Notes under the pieces: model-generated
Database searches by the model: none
Seen by the model: the letters and a program-made list of their open reading frames with translations, nothing else
What the model was told of the DNA's origin: nothing
Made by a program: the position numbers and the translations under genes
Shown: piece after piece, positions 1 through 7,286 of the stretch
Layout of the letters: every line of letters starts with the position of its first letter
Position numbering within the stretch: the stretch's first letter is position 1
Assembly (NCBI GenBank): GCA_025980465.1
Contig: JAICXJ010000030.1
Location: 1 to 36,776 of the forward strand
Length of the DNA: 36,776 nucleotides
From: Frankiales bacterium
GTDB lineage: Bacteria; Actinomycetota; Actinomycetes; JAFAQI01
Direction: 5' to 3'

Positions 1-443
1 AGATAGCTCGAGTACTCCTCCTTGGCGGCATCGCCGAACACGAGGTCGTACCCGCTGTCGGTAAGCCGCGGGAGCACATCCAGTGCGTTGCCGCTGATCA
101 GCCGGAACCGGGTCGCCGCGAATCCAGCCGCGAGGAAGGTCTGCTTGGCGACCCGCTGGTGTTCCGGCTCGAGATCGATCGAGGTGAGAACGCCCTCCGG
201 GTCCATGCCACGCAGTAGCCAGGTGCCGGACACACCGGCGCCGGTCCCGATCTCGACGACGGACTTGGCCTGAATGCTGGCCGCGAGGAAGCGAAGTACG
301 GCGCCACCGCCGGAGCCGATGGGCACGGCGCCGAGGTCGCGGCCACGTGGGCGCGCGCTCATCAGCGGGTCGTCCTCGGCCAGCCAGCCCTCGGTGTACT
401 GGCGGTTTGCCAGCGCGATGTCCGCCTCGGTGCGCTCGGTCAC
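1..443 (-). CDS. Class I SAM-dependent O-methyltransferase (family 3), 3' end cut by window edge
   Basis: The reading frame opens with GTG at 443 and runs off the left edge after about 147 codons. Residues 64-72 read EIGTGAGVS, the glycine-rich SAM-binding loop, and an acidic D90 follows strand 2 (LTSIDLEPE). This matches the O-methyltransferase family 3 (CmoA/COMT-like, mycobacterial Rv1220c type), which transfers a methyl group from SAM to an unknown small acceptor. The start is supported by a TACGCT hexamer at 456-451, seven bases upstream. In mycobacteria and Streptomyces this gene normally diverges from sigE-rseA-htrA. Here only 57 bases separate it from htrA. The C-terminal third, including any metal-binding residues, is not visible. 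Confidence 0.88.
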   Translation of the reverse strand, partial: MTERTEADIALANRQYTEGWLAEDDPLMSARPRGRDLGAVPIGSGGGAVLRFLAASIQAKSVVEIGTGAGVSGTWLLRGMDPEGVLTSIDLEPEHQRVAKQTFLAAGFAATRFRLISGNALDVLPRLTDSGYDLVFGDAAKEEYSSY

Positions 444-450
444 GCGTGCC

Positions 451-456
451 AGCGTA
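451..456 (-). promoter_or_regulatory. -10-like hexamer TACGCT of the O-methyltransferase gene (leaderless type)
   Basis: TACGCT on the minus strand lies seven bases before the GTG start at 443. It fits the TANNNT hexamer plus 6-8 base spacing seen ahead of many genes here, which would place the transcript 5' end at the start codon. No clear -35 is visible. Confidence 0.5.
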
Positions 457-488
457 GTGACGGCGACCGGCCGAAAGACGCGGTAGCC

Positions 489-494
489 GACAAT
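489..494 (+). promoter_or_regulatory. Weak -10-like hexamer GACAAT ahead of htrA
   Basis: GACAAT ends six bases before the ATG at 501. It resembles the NANNNT form of the leaderless promoter. The other ATG in this cluster, at 493, gives only a three-codon frame (ATG GAT GAA TGA), so 501 is the likely start. Confidence 0.3.
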
Positions 495-500
495 GGATGA

Positions 501-1661
501 ATGATCGAGCCAAGCCCGTGGTCCCCGCCGCCGCCGCAGCAGCCAGCTCGACCGGTCGGCTGGACCGCGGTGGTGTTGGTGGCCTTGATCGCGGCGCTGA
601 TCGGCGGCTCGATCGGGGGACTGATCGTTCACGCCCACGACCACCACGGCACTCCGACCGTCAACAGCGTGACTCTCGGCGGTACCGGGCAACAGAGCAG
701 CCAGGTCGAGCGCGCGCCCGACTCAGTGGCAGGCGTGGCGAGCCAGATCCTGCCGAGTGTCGTGTCGATCGAGGTCAAGACGGCTGGCGGCGGGGATACC
801 GGCTCCGGCATCGTGATCAGCCCAGCCGGTTACGTCATGACCAACAACCACGTCATCGCCGCGTCCCGAAACGGCGGCGGCCAGTTGTCCGTCATCCTGC
901 CCGACAAGACCAAGGTGCCGGCGACCGTCATCGGTCATCCGGACACCGTCGACGACATCGCGATCATCAAGGTCACCCACGTGCCTGGGCTGCGTCCGGC
1001 GACATTTGGGAACTCCGACAACCTCGCTGTCGGCGATCCGGTCGTTGCGGTCGGCTCGCCGCTCGGTCTGGCGGGGACCGTGACGAGCGGCATCGTCAGC
1101 GCACTGGACCGGCCGGTCGAGGCGGCAGGCGAGCAGGGTGTTCCGGAAGACGTCATCGACGCGATTCAGACCGATGCGGCGATCAATCCGGGCAACTCCG
1201 GTGGTCCGCTGGTCAACCTCGCGGGACAGGTCGTGGGCGTCAACTCGGCGATCGCGTCGCTGTCGACCGACGCGTTTGGCGGGCAGCAGAGCGGCAGCAT
1301 CGGTCTCGGATTCGCAATCCCGATCGACGAGGCCAAGCGAATCGCGCAACAGATCATCACCCGGGGCTACTCGACCCACGCGATCATCGGCGTCCAACTC
1401 GACGCGCGCTACAACGGCTCCGGCGCCTTGGTCGGCTCGGCCGCCAGCGGCAACCCGGTGGCTCCCGGTGGCCCCGCCGCGAACGCCGGGATCCGCAAGG
1501 GGGACGTGATTGTGGCGGTCGATGGCGTGAAGATCACCACCGCCGACGAGTTGATCGTGGCGATCCGGCGGCGCGTACCGGGGCAGCGCATCAGCCTCAC
1601 CTACGTCCGCAACGGTGCTCATCACACCGTCTCGATCGTCCTGGGCTCGAAGCGTTCGTGA
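501..1661 (+). CDS. htrA: Membrane-anchored HtrA/DegP-like trypsin-fold serine protease with PDZ domain
   Basis: This 386-residue protein has a short Pro-rich cytoplasmic tail, one membrane helix at about residues 22-43, and a trypsin-like protease domain at about 75-280. The catalytic triad is visible as H117 (TNNHVI), D152 (DDIAIIKV) and S233 (GNSGGPL). A PDZ domain fills roughly 285-380 and includes a typical GIRKGDVIVAVDG segment. HtrA proteases act outside the membrane as quality-control proteases and chaperones. The actinobacterial homologue is mycobacterial Rv1223/PepD. It is shorter than mycobacterial HtrA because the N-terminal tail is short. tatB follows 48 bases downstream in the same direction. 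The sigE and rseA genes that usually precede htrA are absent. Confidence 0.93.
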   Translation: MIEPSPWSPPPPQQPARPVGWTAVVLVALIAALIGGSIGGLIVHAHDHHGTPTVNSVTLGGTGQQSSQVERAPDSVAGVASQILPSVVSIEVKTAGGGDTGSGIVISPAGYVMTNNHVIAASRNGGGQLSVILPDKTKVPATVIGHPDTVDDIAIIKVTHVPGLRPATFGNSDNLAVGDPVVAVGSPLGLAGTVTSGIVSALDRPVEAAGEQGVPEDVIDAIQTDAAINPGNSGGPLVNLAGQVVGVNSAIASLSTDAFGGQQSGSIGLGFAIPIDEAKRIAQQIITRGYSTHAIIGVQLDARYNGSGALVGSAASGNPVAPGGPAANAGIRKGDVIVAVDGVKITTADELIVAIRRRVPGQRISLTYVRNGAHHTVSIVLGSKRS

Positions 1662-1697
1662 CTTTCAGGGGCGGATCCACCCCCGCTTGCCGCGACG

Positions 1698-1703
1698 TAC
1701 GCT
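1698..1703 (+). promoter_or_regulatory. -10-like hexamer TACGCT of tatB
   Basis: TACGCT is followed by six bases and then the GTG at 1710. This indicates that tatB can be transcribed as a leaderless mRNA independently of htrA. Confidence 0.45.
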
Positions 1704-1709
1704 TAGTCG

Positions 1710-2042
1710 GTGTTCAACAACCTCGGATGGCAAGAGCTGCTGATGCTCGCCGTCCTTGGTCTGGTGATCTTCGGCCCGGAGCGATTGCCCAAGGCGGCCG
1801 CCGACGTGGCGAAGCTGCTCCGGCAGTTGCGGACGATGGCTCGGGGCGCCGCCAGCGACCTGCGCGCCGAGCTCGGGCCGGAACTTGCCGACATCGACCT
1901 GCGCGGTCTTCACCCGCGCCGGTTCGTCGAGGATGCACTGTTCGGTGACGACGACGAAACGGCTCCGACGACGAGCTCGCGGATCGCTTCGGTTGGGCTC
2001 GCGGCCGGTGAGCGGCCGCCGTACGACCCGGACGCGACCTAG
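1710..2042 (+). CDS. tatB: Sec-independent (twin-arginine) translocase subunit TatB
   Basis: This 110-residue protein has the TatA/B architecture. A short N-terminus (FNNLGWQ) leads into one membrane helix at about residues 7-21. The FGPERLPK hinge at about 21-28 comes next, followed by a long amphipathic helix to about residue 65 and a disordered acidic tail. The htrA-tatB-mrp order matches the mycobacterial locus, where the gene is tatB rather than tatA. TatB forms the substrate receptor with TatC for export of folded proteins with twin-arginine signals. tatA and tatC are not in this window. The GTG start is supported by the upstream TACGCT hexamer. The gene converges on mrp with a gap of seven bases. 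Confidence 0.92.
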   Translation: MFNNLGWQELLMLAVLGLVIFGPERLPKAAADVAKLLRQLRTMARGAASDLRAELGPELADIDLRGLHPRRFVEDALFGDDDETAPTTSSRIASVGLAAGERPPYDPDAT

Positions 2043-2049
2043 TACCCCA

Positions 2050-3204
2050 TCAGACCGGGGTCAGGGTGAGTGGCCGGCCGGCCAGCCCGCGAGCCTTGCC
2101 GGCGAGGTCGGCCGCAATTGCGCTGAACGCCATGGCGGCCGCCGAGTCCGGCGCTGCGATGACGATCGGCGCACCGGTGTCGCCGCCTTCGCGGACGCGG
2201 GGGTCGATCGGCACCGAACCCAGTAGCGGGACCGGCGCGCCGAGCAGCCTGCTGAGACTGTCGGCGACCGCCTGGCCGCCGCCACTGCCGAACACGTCGA
2301 CCAGCTCACCGCAGTGCGGACACGGGAAGCCGGCCATGTTCTCGATGACACCGGCCAGCCGCTGGCGGGTCTGCGGTGCGATCGCACCGGCCCGCTCGGC
2401 GACCTCGCGGGCGGCGATCTGCGGCGTCGTGACCACGATGATCTCGGTGCCGGGTAGTAGCTGGGCCGTCGAGATTGCGATGTCGCCGGTGCCGGGCGGA
2501 AGGTCGAGCAGCAGGACGTCGAGATCGCCCCAGTAGACGTCGGCGAGCAGCTGCTCGAGGGCGCGGTGCAACATCGGGCCGCGCCAGGCGATCGGACGGT
2601 TGCCCTCGACGAACATCCCGGCGGACACGACGCGGACGCCGTGCGCCTCGACCGGCACGATCATCCCGTCAACGATGGAAGGCGGTGCCTCGACGCCGAG
2701 CATTCTCGGCATCGAATGGCCGTAGATGTCGGCGTCGACGACCCCGACCGCCAGACCTTTCTGCGCCATCGCGGCGGCGAGGTTGACCGTCGTTGAAGAC
2801 TTGCCGACCCCGCCCTTGCCGCTCGCGATCGCATAGACCCGAGTGAGCGAGCCCGGCTTCGCGAAGGAGATCTCGCGGGCCTCGCGGCCACCTTGCAGCT
2901 TCGAGCGCAGCTCCTGCTTCTGCGCGTCTGACATGACGTCCAAAGCGACCCGAACGCTGGTGACACCGCTGACCGTGGCGACCGCGTTCGTGACGTCGGT
3001 GGTGATGCGGTCACGGAGCGGGCAGCCGGCGGTCGTGAGCAGGATCCTGACCTCGACCGTGCCGTCGATCGCGATCGCGATGTCGTCGACCATGCCGAGA
3101 TCCGTGATCGGCCGGTGGATCTCCGGATCCTTGACGGTGGCGAGCGCCGCCGTGACGGCATCGACGGTGGGAAGCCCTGAGGTGGCGGGATCTGAGTCGG
3201 TCAT
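2050..3204 (-). CDS. mrp: Mrp/ApbC/NBP35-family iron-sulfur cluster carrier ATPase
   Basis: This 384-residue protein has an N-terminal MIP18/DUF59 domain (DPEIHRPITDLG at about 26-37, C61 in TTAGCPLRD). The C-terminal ParA/MinD-type P-loop ATPase carries a deviant Walker A GKGGVGKSS at 129-137. The CPHC motif (C295, C298) is the shared Fe-S ligand of the homodimer in this family. Mrp/ApbC proteins hold a 4Fe-4S cluster and pass it to apo-proteins. The ATG start has GGAGG just upstream and a TAGCCT hexamer at 3219-3214. It is transcribed away from the DUF1003 gene's stop with a 32-base gap, so the three minus-strand genes from 5031 to 2050 may form one operon. Confidence 0.95.
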   Translation of the reverse strand: MTDSDPATSGLPTVDAVTAALATVKDPEIHRPITDLGMVDDIAIAIDGTVEVRILLTTAGCPLRDRITTDVTNAVATVSGVTSVRVALDVMSDAQKQELRSKLQGGREAREISFAKPGSLTRVYAIASGKGGVGKSSTTVNLAAAMAQKGLAVGVVDADIYGHSMPRMLGVEAPPSIVDGMIVPVEAHGVRVVSAGMFVEGNRPIAWRGPMLHRALEQLLADVYWGDLDVLLLDLPPGTGDIAISTAQLLPGTEIIVVTTPQIAAREVAERAGAIAPQTRQRLAGVIENMAGFPCPHCGELVDVFGSGGGQAVADSLSRLLGAPVPLLGSVPIDPRVREGGDTGAPIVIAAPDSAAAMAFSAIAADLAGKARGLAGRPLTLTPV

Positions 3205-3236
3205 CGTGCCTCCAGGCTACGTCGCCCGGCAGGCGG

Positions 3237-3773
3237 CTACTCGGCCGCGGCGGAGGCGTCCTCAGCAGCCTGTGGCGCGATTTCCTCGACCACTCGCTGG
3301 AGCTCCCCGCGCAAGAAGTCCCGCGTCGCGACCTCGCCCAGCGCCAGCCGGACTGCAGCGATCTCACGGGCGAGGTACTCGGTGTCGGCCACCGTGCGTT
3401 CCGACAGCGCCCGATCCTGCTCGTACTGCACCCGGTCGCGGTCGGCCTGGCGGTTCTGGGCAAGCAGGATCAGCGGTGCGGCGTACGACGCCTGCAGGGA
3501 CAGCAGCAGGGTGAGCAGGGTGAATTTGTTGCCGTAGCTGTCGAAACGCCAGGGTCCCTTCGGCACCACGATGTTGAAGACGATCCAGGCGGCAATGAAC
3601 AGCGTCATGTAGCCGATGAAGCGCCAGGTGCCGAGGAATCGGGCTACCCGCTCGGAGACCCGTCCCATCGCGTCCGGGTTGTACGCCGGCAGGTGCATCC
3701 CGCGGCGGGCGTCCTGTGGCTGGTCCAGTCGCCGCCGGCGTTCCTCCCGTGGGCGCCCGTCGTCACGCGCCAT
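3237..3773 (-). CDS. DUF1003 family membrane protein
   Basis: This 178-residue protein has a basic, Arg-rich N-terminus and two membrane helices at about residues 52-70 and 84-105. A charged helical tail follows. The TM1-loop-TM2 segment, with GPWRFDSY between the helices and SYAAPLILLAQNRQ after TM2, is characteristic of DUF1003 (mycobacterial Rv1231c type). The function is unknown. The ATG at 3773 lies inside the end of the upstream CBS-domain gene (11-base overlap), so translational coupling is likely. The same pair is adjacent in mycobacteria, which suggests the two proteins work together. Confidence 0.88.
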   Translation of the reverse strand: MARDDGRPREERRRRLDQPQDARRGMHLPAYNPDAMGRVSERVARFLGTWRFIGYMTLFIAAWIVFNIVVPKGPWRFDSYGNKFTLLTLLLSLQASYAAPLILLAQNRQADRDRVQYEQDRALSERTVADTEYLAREIAAVRLALGEVATRDFLRGELQRVVEEIAPQAAEDASAAAE

Positions 3774-5031
3774 GCGGCGCTCCGGCCTCGCTGTTCGGCC
3801 GCTCCCGCCAGTCCTCAGGCAGCAGGTGGTCGAGGACGTCATCGACCGTGACGGCGCCGAGCAGGTGGTCCGCGTCGTCGACGATCGGTACGGCGACGAG
3901 GTTGTAGGTGGCGAGGTGGGCGGTGACCTCGGTGAGTGAGCAGTCCGGACCGAGCGGATCGGTTTGGGTGTCGACGACGCCGGACACCAACGCGGAGGGC
4001 GGTTCTCGCAGCAAACGCTGAATGTGGGCGATGCCGATGAACTTGCCGGTCGGTGTCTCGGTCGGGGCCCGGCAGACGTAGACCTGTGCCGCGAGCGACG
4101 GCGGAATCTCGGGGTCGCGCACCCGGGCGAGCGCCTCGGCCACCGTCGCGTCCGGCGACAGGATGATCGGCTCGGTGGTCATCATGCCGCCGGCCGAGTC
4201 GTCGGAGTAGCTGAGCAGCCGGCGTACCGGTTCGGCCTCTTCGGGCTCCATCAGTCCGAGCAACCGCTCGGCCTCGTCCTCCGGAAGCTCGCCGAGCAGG
4301 TCGGCGGCGTCGTCGGGTCCCATCGCCTCGAGGATGTCGGCGGCTCGTTCGCTCTCCAGCCTGGCGAGGATCTCGATCTGGTCGTCCTCCGGCAGCTCCT
4401 CGAGAACGTCGGCCAGCCGCTCGTCGTCGAGAGCGGCCACGACTTCGTGCCGGCGCTTCTCGGACAGCTCGTGCAGCATGTGGGCGAGGTCAGGAGCGCT
4501 GAGCTGGTCGAAAGCAGCGAGCAGGTTCGCGGCGCCCTGATGTTCCTCGGGCTGGGTGAAGCCGCCCACCGCGCCCCAGTCGAAGGTGCTGAGTTGGCCG
4601 CGGCGACGGACCCGGCCGCCAACGGAACGGACCGCGACCCGGGTGAGGAACCAGTCGCGGGTACGGCTCTGCTCCATCGCGACGTCCGCCACCGTCACCG
4701 GCGAGTTGTCTTCCAGCAACGTCACCTTGCGATCGAGCAGTTCGGTGATGGCGAGCGTCTCGCCGGCGCGGCGCTCGAACCGGCGAAGGTTGATCCTGCC
4801 TCTGACGATGACCGCATCGGAGTCGATGCTCGTGACCTGGCCCATCGGCACGAACACCCGGCGCCGGGGCTGCACCTCGACGACAAGGCCGAGGACCCGT
4901 GGCGGGTTGCGGTCGGAGCGCACCATGACGACGGCGTCGCGAACCCGACCGACCTGATCGGCGTTGGGGTCGAGCACCGTCAAGCCGGCAAGGCGGGCAA
5001 GGAAAATCCTCGTCGTCGTGCCCGTCGCCAT
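3763..5031 (-). CDS. PRC-barrel / MgtE-N / CBS-pair protein lacking a channel domain
   Basis: This 422-residue soluble protein has a PRC-barrel-like region at about 8-80 and a second beta-rich segment at about 95-155. An MgtE N-terminal superhelical domain lies at about 170-273, with repeated LPEDD and LESERAADIL helices. Two CBS domains follow at about 283-400, beginning SAGGMMTTEP. The cytosolic half closely resembles the gating module of MgtE magnesium channels, but no membrane helices follow. It therefore cannot be a transporter alone. It resembles mycobacterial Rv1232c. The start is set by the TAACCT hexamer seven bases upstream of ATG 5031. The frame stays open further upstream, but only antisense to the dehydrogenase gene. 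It overlaps the DUF1003 gene, whose membrane helices might provide the missing anchor (inference). Confidence 0.9.
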   Translation of the reverse strand: MATGTTTRIFLARLAGLTVLDPNADQVGRVRDAVVMVRSDRNPPRVLGLVVEVQPRRRVFVPMGQVTSIDSDAVIVRGRINLRRFERRAGETLAITELLDRKVTLLEDNSPVTVADVAMEQSRTRDWFLTRVAVRSVGGRVRRRGQLSTFDWGAVGGFTQPEEHQGAANLLAAFDQLSAPDLAHMLHELSEKRRHEVVAALDDERLADVLEELPEDDQIEILARLESERAADILEAMGPDDAADLLGELPEDEAERLLGLMEPEEAEPVRRLLSYSDDSAGGMMTTEPIILSPDATVAEALARVRDPEIPPSLAAQVYVCRAPTETPTGKFIGIAHIQRLLREPPSALVSGVVDTQTDPLGPDCSLTEVTAHLATYNLVAVPIVDDADHLLGAVTVDDVLDHLLPEDWRERPNSEAGAPHGA

Positions 5032-5038
5032 GATCCGG

Positions 5039-5044
5039 AGGTTA
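5039..5044 (-). promoter_or_regulatory. -10-like hexamer TAACCT of the CBS-domain gene
   Basis: TAACCT on the minus strand is seven bases before the ATG at 5031. This is the leaderless spacing and supports that start over further upstream codons. Confidence 0.45.
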
Positions 5045-5106
5045 CCGCCGCAGTGTCTCCAGAGCGGGGACGCTACGCCCCGACACCGCGGGTGATGCCG
5101 GCGCAC

Positions 5107-5112
5107 TAGGTT
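5107..5112 (+). promoter_or_regulatory. -10-like hexamer TAGGTT of the dehydrogenase gene
   Basis: TAGGTT is followed by seven bases and the ATG at 5120. It diverges from the TAACCT of the CBS-domain gene about 65 bases away. Confidence 0.45.
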
Positions 5113-5119
5113 CGCCGCT

Positions 5120-5881
5120 ATGACTGTGATGGACAGGTTCTCCCTCGCCGGCAAGGTGGCGATCGTCACCGGCGCATCGTCCGGGCTGGGCGTCGCGTTC
5201 GCGAAGGGTCTTGCCGAGGCCGGTGCCGATGTCGCACTGGGAGCCCGTCGCGTGGATCGGCTCGAACAGACCCGGAAACTGGTCGAAGGGCTGGGGCGTG
5301 GCGCGATCGCTGTCGCGACGGATGTCGCGAAGCCGGAGGACTGCGAGGCACTGGTGCAGGCCGCGGTCGCGGAGTTCGGCGCCGTGGACATCCTGGTCAA
5401 CAACGCCGGGATCGGCACGGCGGTGCCGGGCACCAAGGAGACACCCGAGGACTTCCGAGAGGTCGTCGACGTCAACCTCAACGGCTGTTACTGGATGGCG
5501 CAGTCCTTCGCGCGGGCCGCCACTCGGGGTGGCTCGATCGTCAACATCGGCAGCGTGCTCGGCCTGACCACTGCGGGCCTGCCACAGGCCGCGTACTCGG
5601 CGACGAAGGCCGGCCTGCTTGGTCTCACCCGCGATCTGGCACAGCAGTGGGGCGGTCGCAAGTCGATCCGGGTCAACTGCATCGCGCCCGGGTTCTTCGC
5701 CTCGGAGATGAGCGACCAGTACCTCCCGGGATATCTCGACTCGCAGCTGCCGCGGGTCGTTCTCGGGCGGATGGGCGATCCCGAGGAGCTCGCCGCGACC
5801 CTCGTCTGGATGGTGTCGGACGCGGGTGGCTACGTCGTCGGCCAGACCCTCGCCGTCGATGGCGGCGTGACGATCACATGA
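5120..5881 (+). CDS. Classical short-chain dehydrogenase/reductase (SDR)
   Basis: This 253-residue Rossmann protein has the cofactor loop TGASSGLG at 17-24 and NNAG at about 94-97. The catalytic residues are S145, Y159 and K163 (YSATK). The ending VVGQTLAVDGG is typical of classical SDRs, which are NAD(P)(H)-dependent oxidoreductases of alcohols and ketones. The family is too broad to name a substrate. R43 after the second strand (ALGARR) suggests NADP(H) preference (inference). Its stop overlaps the start of the PhzF-like gene in ATGA, so the two are translationally coupled. Confidence 0.9.
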   Translation: MTVMDRFSLAGKVAIVTGASSGLGVAFAKGLAEAGADVALGARRVDRLEQTRKLVEGLGRGAIAVATDVAKPEDCEALVQAAVAEFGAVDILVNNAGIGTAVPGTKETPEDFREVVDVNLNGCYWMAQSFARAATRGGSIVNIGSVLGLTTAGLPQAAYSATKAGLLGLTRDLAQQWGGRKSIRVNCIAPGFFASEMSDQYLPGYLDSQLPRVVLGRMGDPEELAATLVWMVSDAGGYVVGQTLAVDGGVTIT

Positions 5882-6318
5882 GCACGTTGAGCTATCGGGT
5901 CGTCGACGTCTTCACCGATCGGGCGTTCGCCGGCAACCCGCTCGCCGTCGTGCTCGACGGTGACGAATTGACGACCGAACAGATGCAGTCGATCGCGCGC
6001 GAGTTCAACCTCTCGGAGACGACGTTTCCGATCGCGCCCGCGGCACCGGCGGCGACGTATCGGCTTCGCATCTTCACGTCGTCGACGGAGTTGCCGTTTG
6101 CCGGTCATCCGTCGATCGGCTCGGCGTGGGTGATGCGCAGCGTCGGGCGGATCACGGATGGCCGCATCACTCAGGAGTGTGGCGCCGGGCTGCTGCCGGT
6201 CGACATCGATGGCGACCAAGCGACGTTGACCGACCGCTGCGAATCAGGTGCGGCGGTCGAGTGTCGGGTCACCGGCTCCGTAGTGCCGATCGCGGAGGGC
6301 CAGATCCGGGTTCCCTAG
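5878..6318 (+). CDS. PhzF-family protein, N-terminal domain only (half-length)
   Basis: The first 110 residues match the N-terminal domain of PhzF/diaminopimelate-epimerase-fold isomerases. Visible features are VDVFTDRAFAGNPLAV at the start, the catalytic-type glutamate E47 in FNLSETTF, and ELPFAGHPS with H77. The protein ends at residue 146 with TAG at 6316-6318, whereas PhzF-family proteins are normally about 260-300 residues with two related domains. mscL begins 21 bases later, so the second domain is missing and not merely frameshifted. It is either a relic or a single-domain protein that works as a dimer. It overlaps the dehydrogenase stop by four bases. Confidence 0.75.
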   Translation: MSTLSYRVVDVFTDRAFAGNPLAVVLDGDELTTEQMQSIAREFNLSETTFPIAPAAPAATYRLRIFTSSTELPFAGHPSIGSAWVMRSVGRITDGRITQECGAGLLPVDIDGDQATLTDRCESGAAVECRVTGSVVPIAEGQIRVP

Positions 6319-6325
6319 CAGACCC

Positions 6326-6331
6326 TAGCCT
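6326..6331 (+). promoter_or_regulatory. -10-like hexamer TAGCCT of mscL
   Basis: TAGCCT lies eight bases before ATG 6340 but only two before an alternative GTG at 6334. Under the leaderless rule of this genome it favours the ATG. Confidence 0.4.
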
Positions 6332-6339
6332 CTGTGGAC

Positions 6340-6840
6340 ATGACCTCCACTGACCCCAAGGACCGGATCGAACAGATCGTTCGTCGCGGCAGCCGCAGGC
6401 TTGACCTGACCGGGTTCCGCAGCTTCATCCTGCGAGGGAATGTCGTCGACCTCGCGATCGGCATCGTGATCGGTACCGCTTTCACAGCGGTCGTGAAGTC
6501 GTTGGTGAATGACTTCATCACGCCGCTCGTCGGCGTCCCGCTCGGTAAGGCGACCGACTTCTCGACCCGCTACTGGAAGCTTGGTGGCTCGAAGTTCCTG
6601 TACGGCGACTTCGCGAATTCGCTCCTGTCACTGATCCTCATCGGGATCGTCGTCTACTACTTCGTCGTCCGGCCGGTGAACGCCCTGATGGACCGGTTCA
6701 AGACCTCGACAGACGACGACGTCCCCAACAAGACCTGTCCCGAATGCCTCAGCTCGATCCCCGAACCGGCGACCAGGTGCGCCTTCTGCACGGTCACACT
6801 CCCGGAGCCGGCCGGCTCAAAGCGCCCCCATCCGGCGTAG
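6340..6840 (+). CDS. mscL: Large-conductance mechanosensitive channel MscL with C-terminal zinc-ribbon-like tail
   Basis: This 166-residue protein has the MscL plan. An N-terminal amphipathic stretch is followed by [20 protein letters not shown] leading into TM1 (about 30-50). A periplasmic loop and TM2 (about 86-107) come next, then a cytoplasmic helix. MscL opens under membrane tension to release solutes during hypo-osmotic shock. The tail differs from the short E. coli type: it carries CPEC and, 14 residues on, CAFC, a four-cysteine pattern that could bind zinc. An alternative GTG start at 6334 would add two residues. The 3' end overlaps the convergent NUDIX gene by 24 bases. Confidence 0.92.
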   Translation: MTSTDPKDRIEQIVRRGSRRLDLTGFRSFILRGNVVDLAIGIVIGTAFTAVVKSLVNDFITPLVGVPLGKATDFSTRYWKLGGSKFLYGDFANSLLSLILIGIVVYYFVVRPVNALMDRFKTSTDDDVPNKTCPECLSSIPEPATRCAFCTVTLPEPAGSKRPHPA

Positions 6841-7200
6841 TTCATCGACCAGGCCGGCCGTCATCGGCAGCCTCCTCATCTCCTCCGGAAGGCACCACCT
6901 GACCTCGTCCGCGTCGTCACCGGCGCTGAGGGTGCCGCCGATGACGGTCGCGGCGAAGTCCTCGACGACGTAACGGCCGAGGGTGACGGTCGCAAGCAGT
7001 TGGCCGACCTCAACGCGCAGTCCGGTCTCCTCGAAGACCTCCCGCTCCGCCGCTTCTGCGCCGGTCTCGCCGACCTCGATCCGGCCGCCCGGAAGGGACC
7101 ACTTCCCGCGGCCCGGCGCGTGCCCACGTCGCACCAGCAGCAGCCGGCCCGAGCTGTCGCGGACGACGGCCCCGGCGCATCGGATCGGCTCCGTGAACGT
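6817..7200 (-). CDS. NUDIX hydrolase, probable non-canonical ACG start
   Basis: The Nudix box GX5EX7REUXEEXGU is intact (starting GRIEVGE, then REVFEETGL), so this should hydrolyse a nucleoside diphosphate linked to another group. The substrate is not predictable. The first standard start in frame is GTG at 7134, giving 105 residues, but it would remove the conserved first strand ([17 protein letters not shown]), which reads well in frame upstream. No ATG, GTG, TTG or CTG exists between that strand and the upstream stop. A TACGCT hexamer at 7212-7207 places a leaderless 5' end at the ACG codon at 7200, preceding FTEP. That start is therefore proposed (127 residues). The gene overlaps the end of mscL. 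Confidence 0.8.
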   Translation of the reverse strand, partial: TFTEPIRCAGAVVRDSSGRLLLVRRGHAPGRGKWSLPGGRIEVGETGAEAAEREVFEETGLRVEVGQLLATVTLGRYVVEDFAATVIGGTLSAGDDADEVRWCLPEEMRRLPMTAGLVDELRRMGAL

Positions 7201-7206
7201 GACCGC

Positions 7207-7212
7207 AGCGTA
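7207..7212 (-). promoter_or_regulatory. -10-like hexamer TACGCT of the NUDIX gene
   Basis: TACGCT on the minus strand is six bases before ACG 7200 and three before a GTC. No ATG or GTG occupies the expected position. Confidence 0.35.
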
Positions 7213-7286
7213 GCGAGAGCGTGACCAATCGGATCTGACACCGCTGGCCTATTGACGGGGAGCGAATTCGGCCAGAACGTGATGTC

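Noticed and set aside
497-1948. A 483-codon plus-strand frame covering htrA in another frame.
   Set aside because: It is a repetitive Arg/Gly-rich product, the out-of-frame reading of htrA.
3763-5031. Magnesium transporter MgtE.
   Set aside because: Only the cytosolic sensing domains are present and no membrane helices follow.
5032-5481. N-terminal extension of the CBS-domain protein by 150 codons.
   Set aside because: It is antisense to the dehydrogenase, is low-complexity Ser/Ala/Thr sequence, and the TAACCT hexamer fits ATG 5031.
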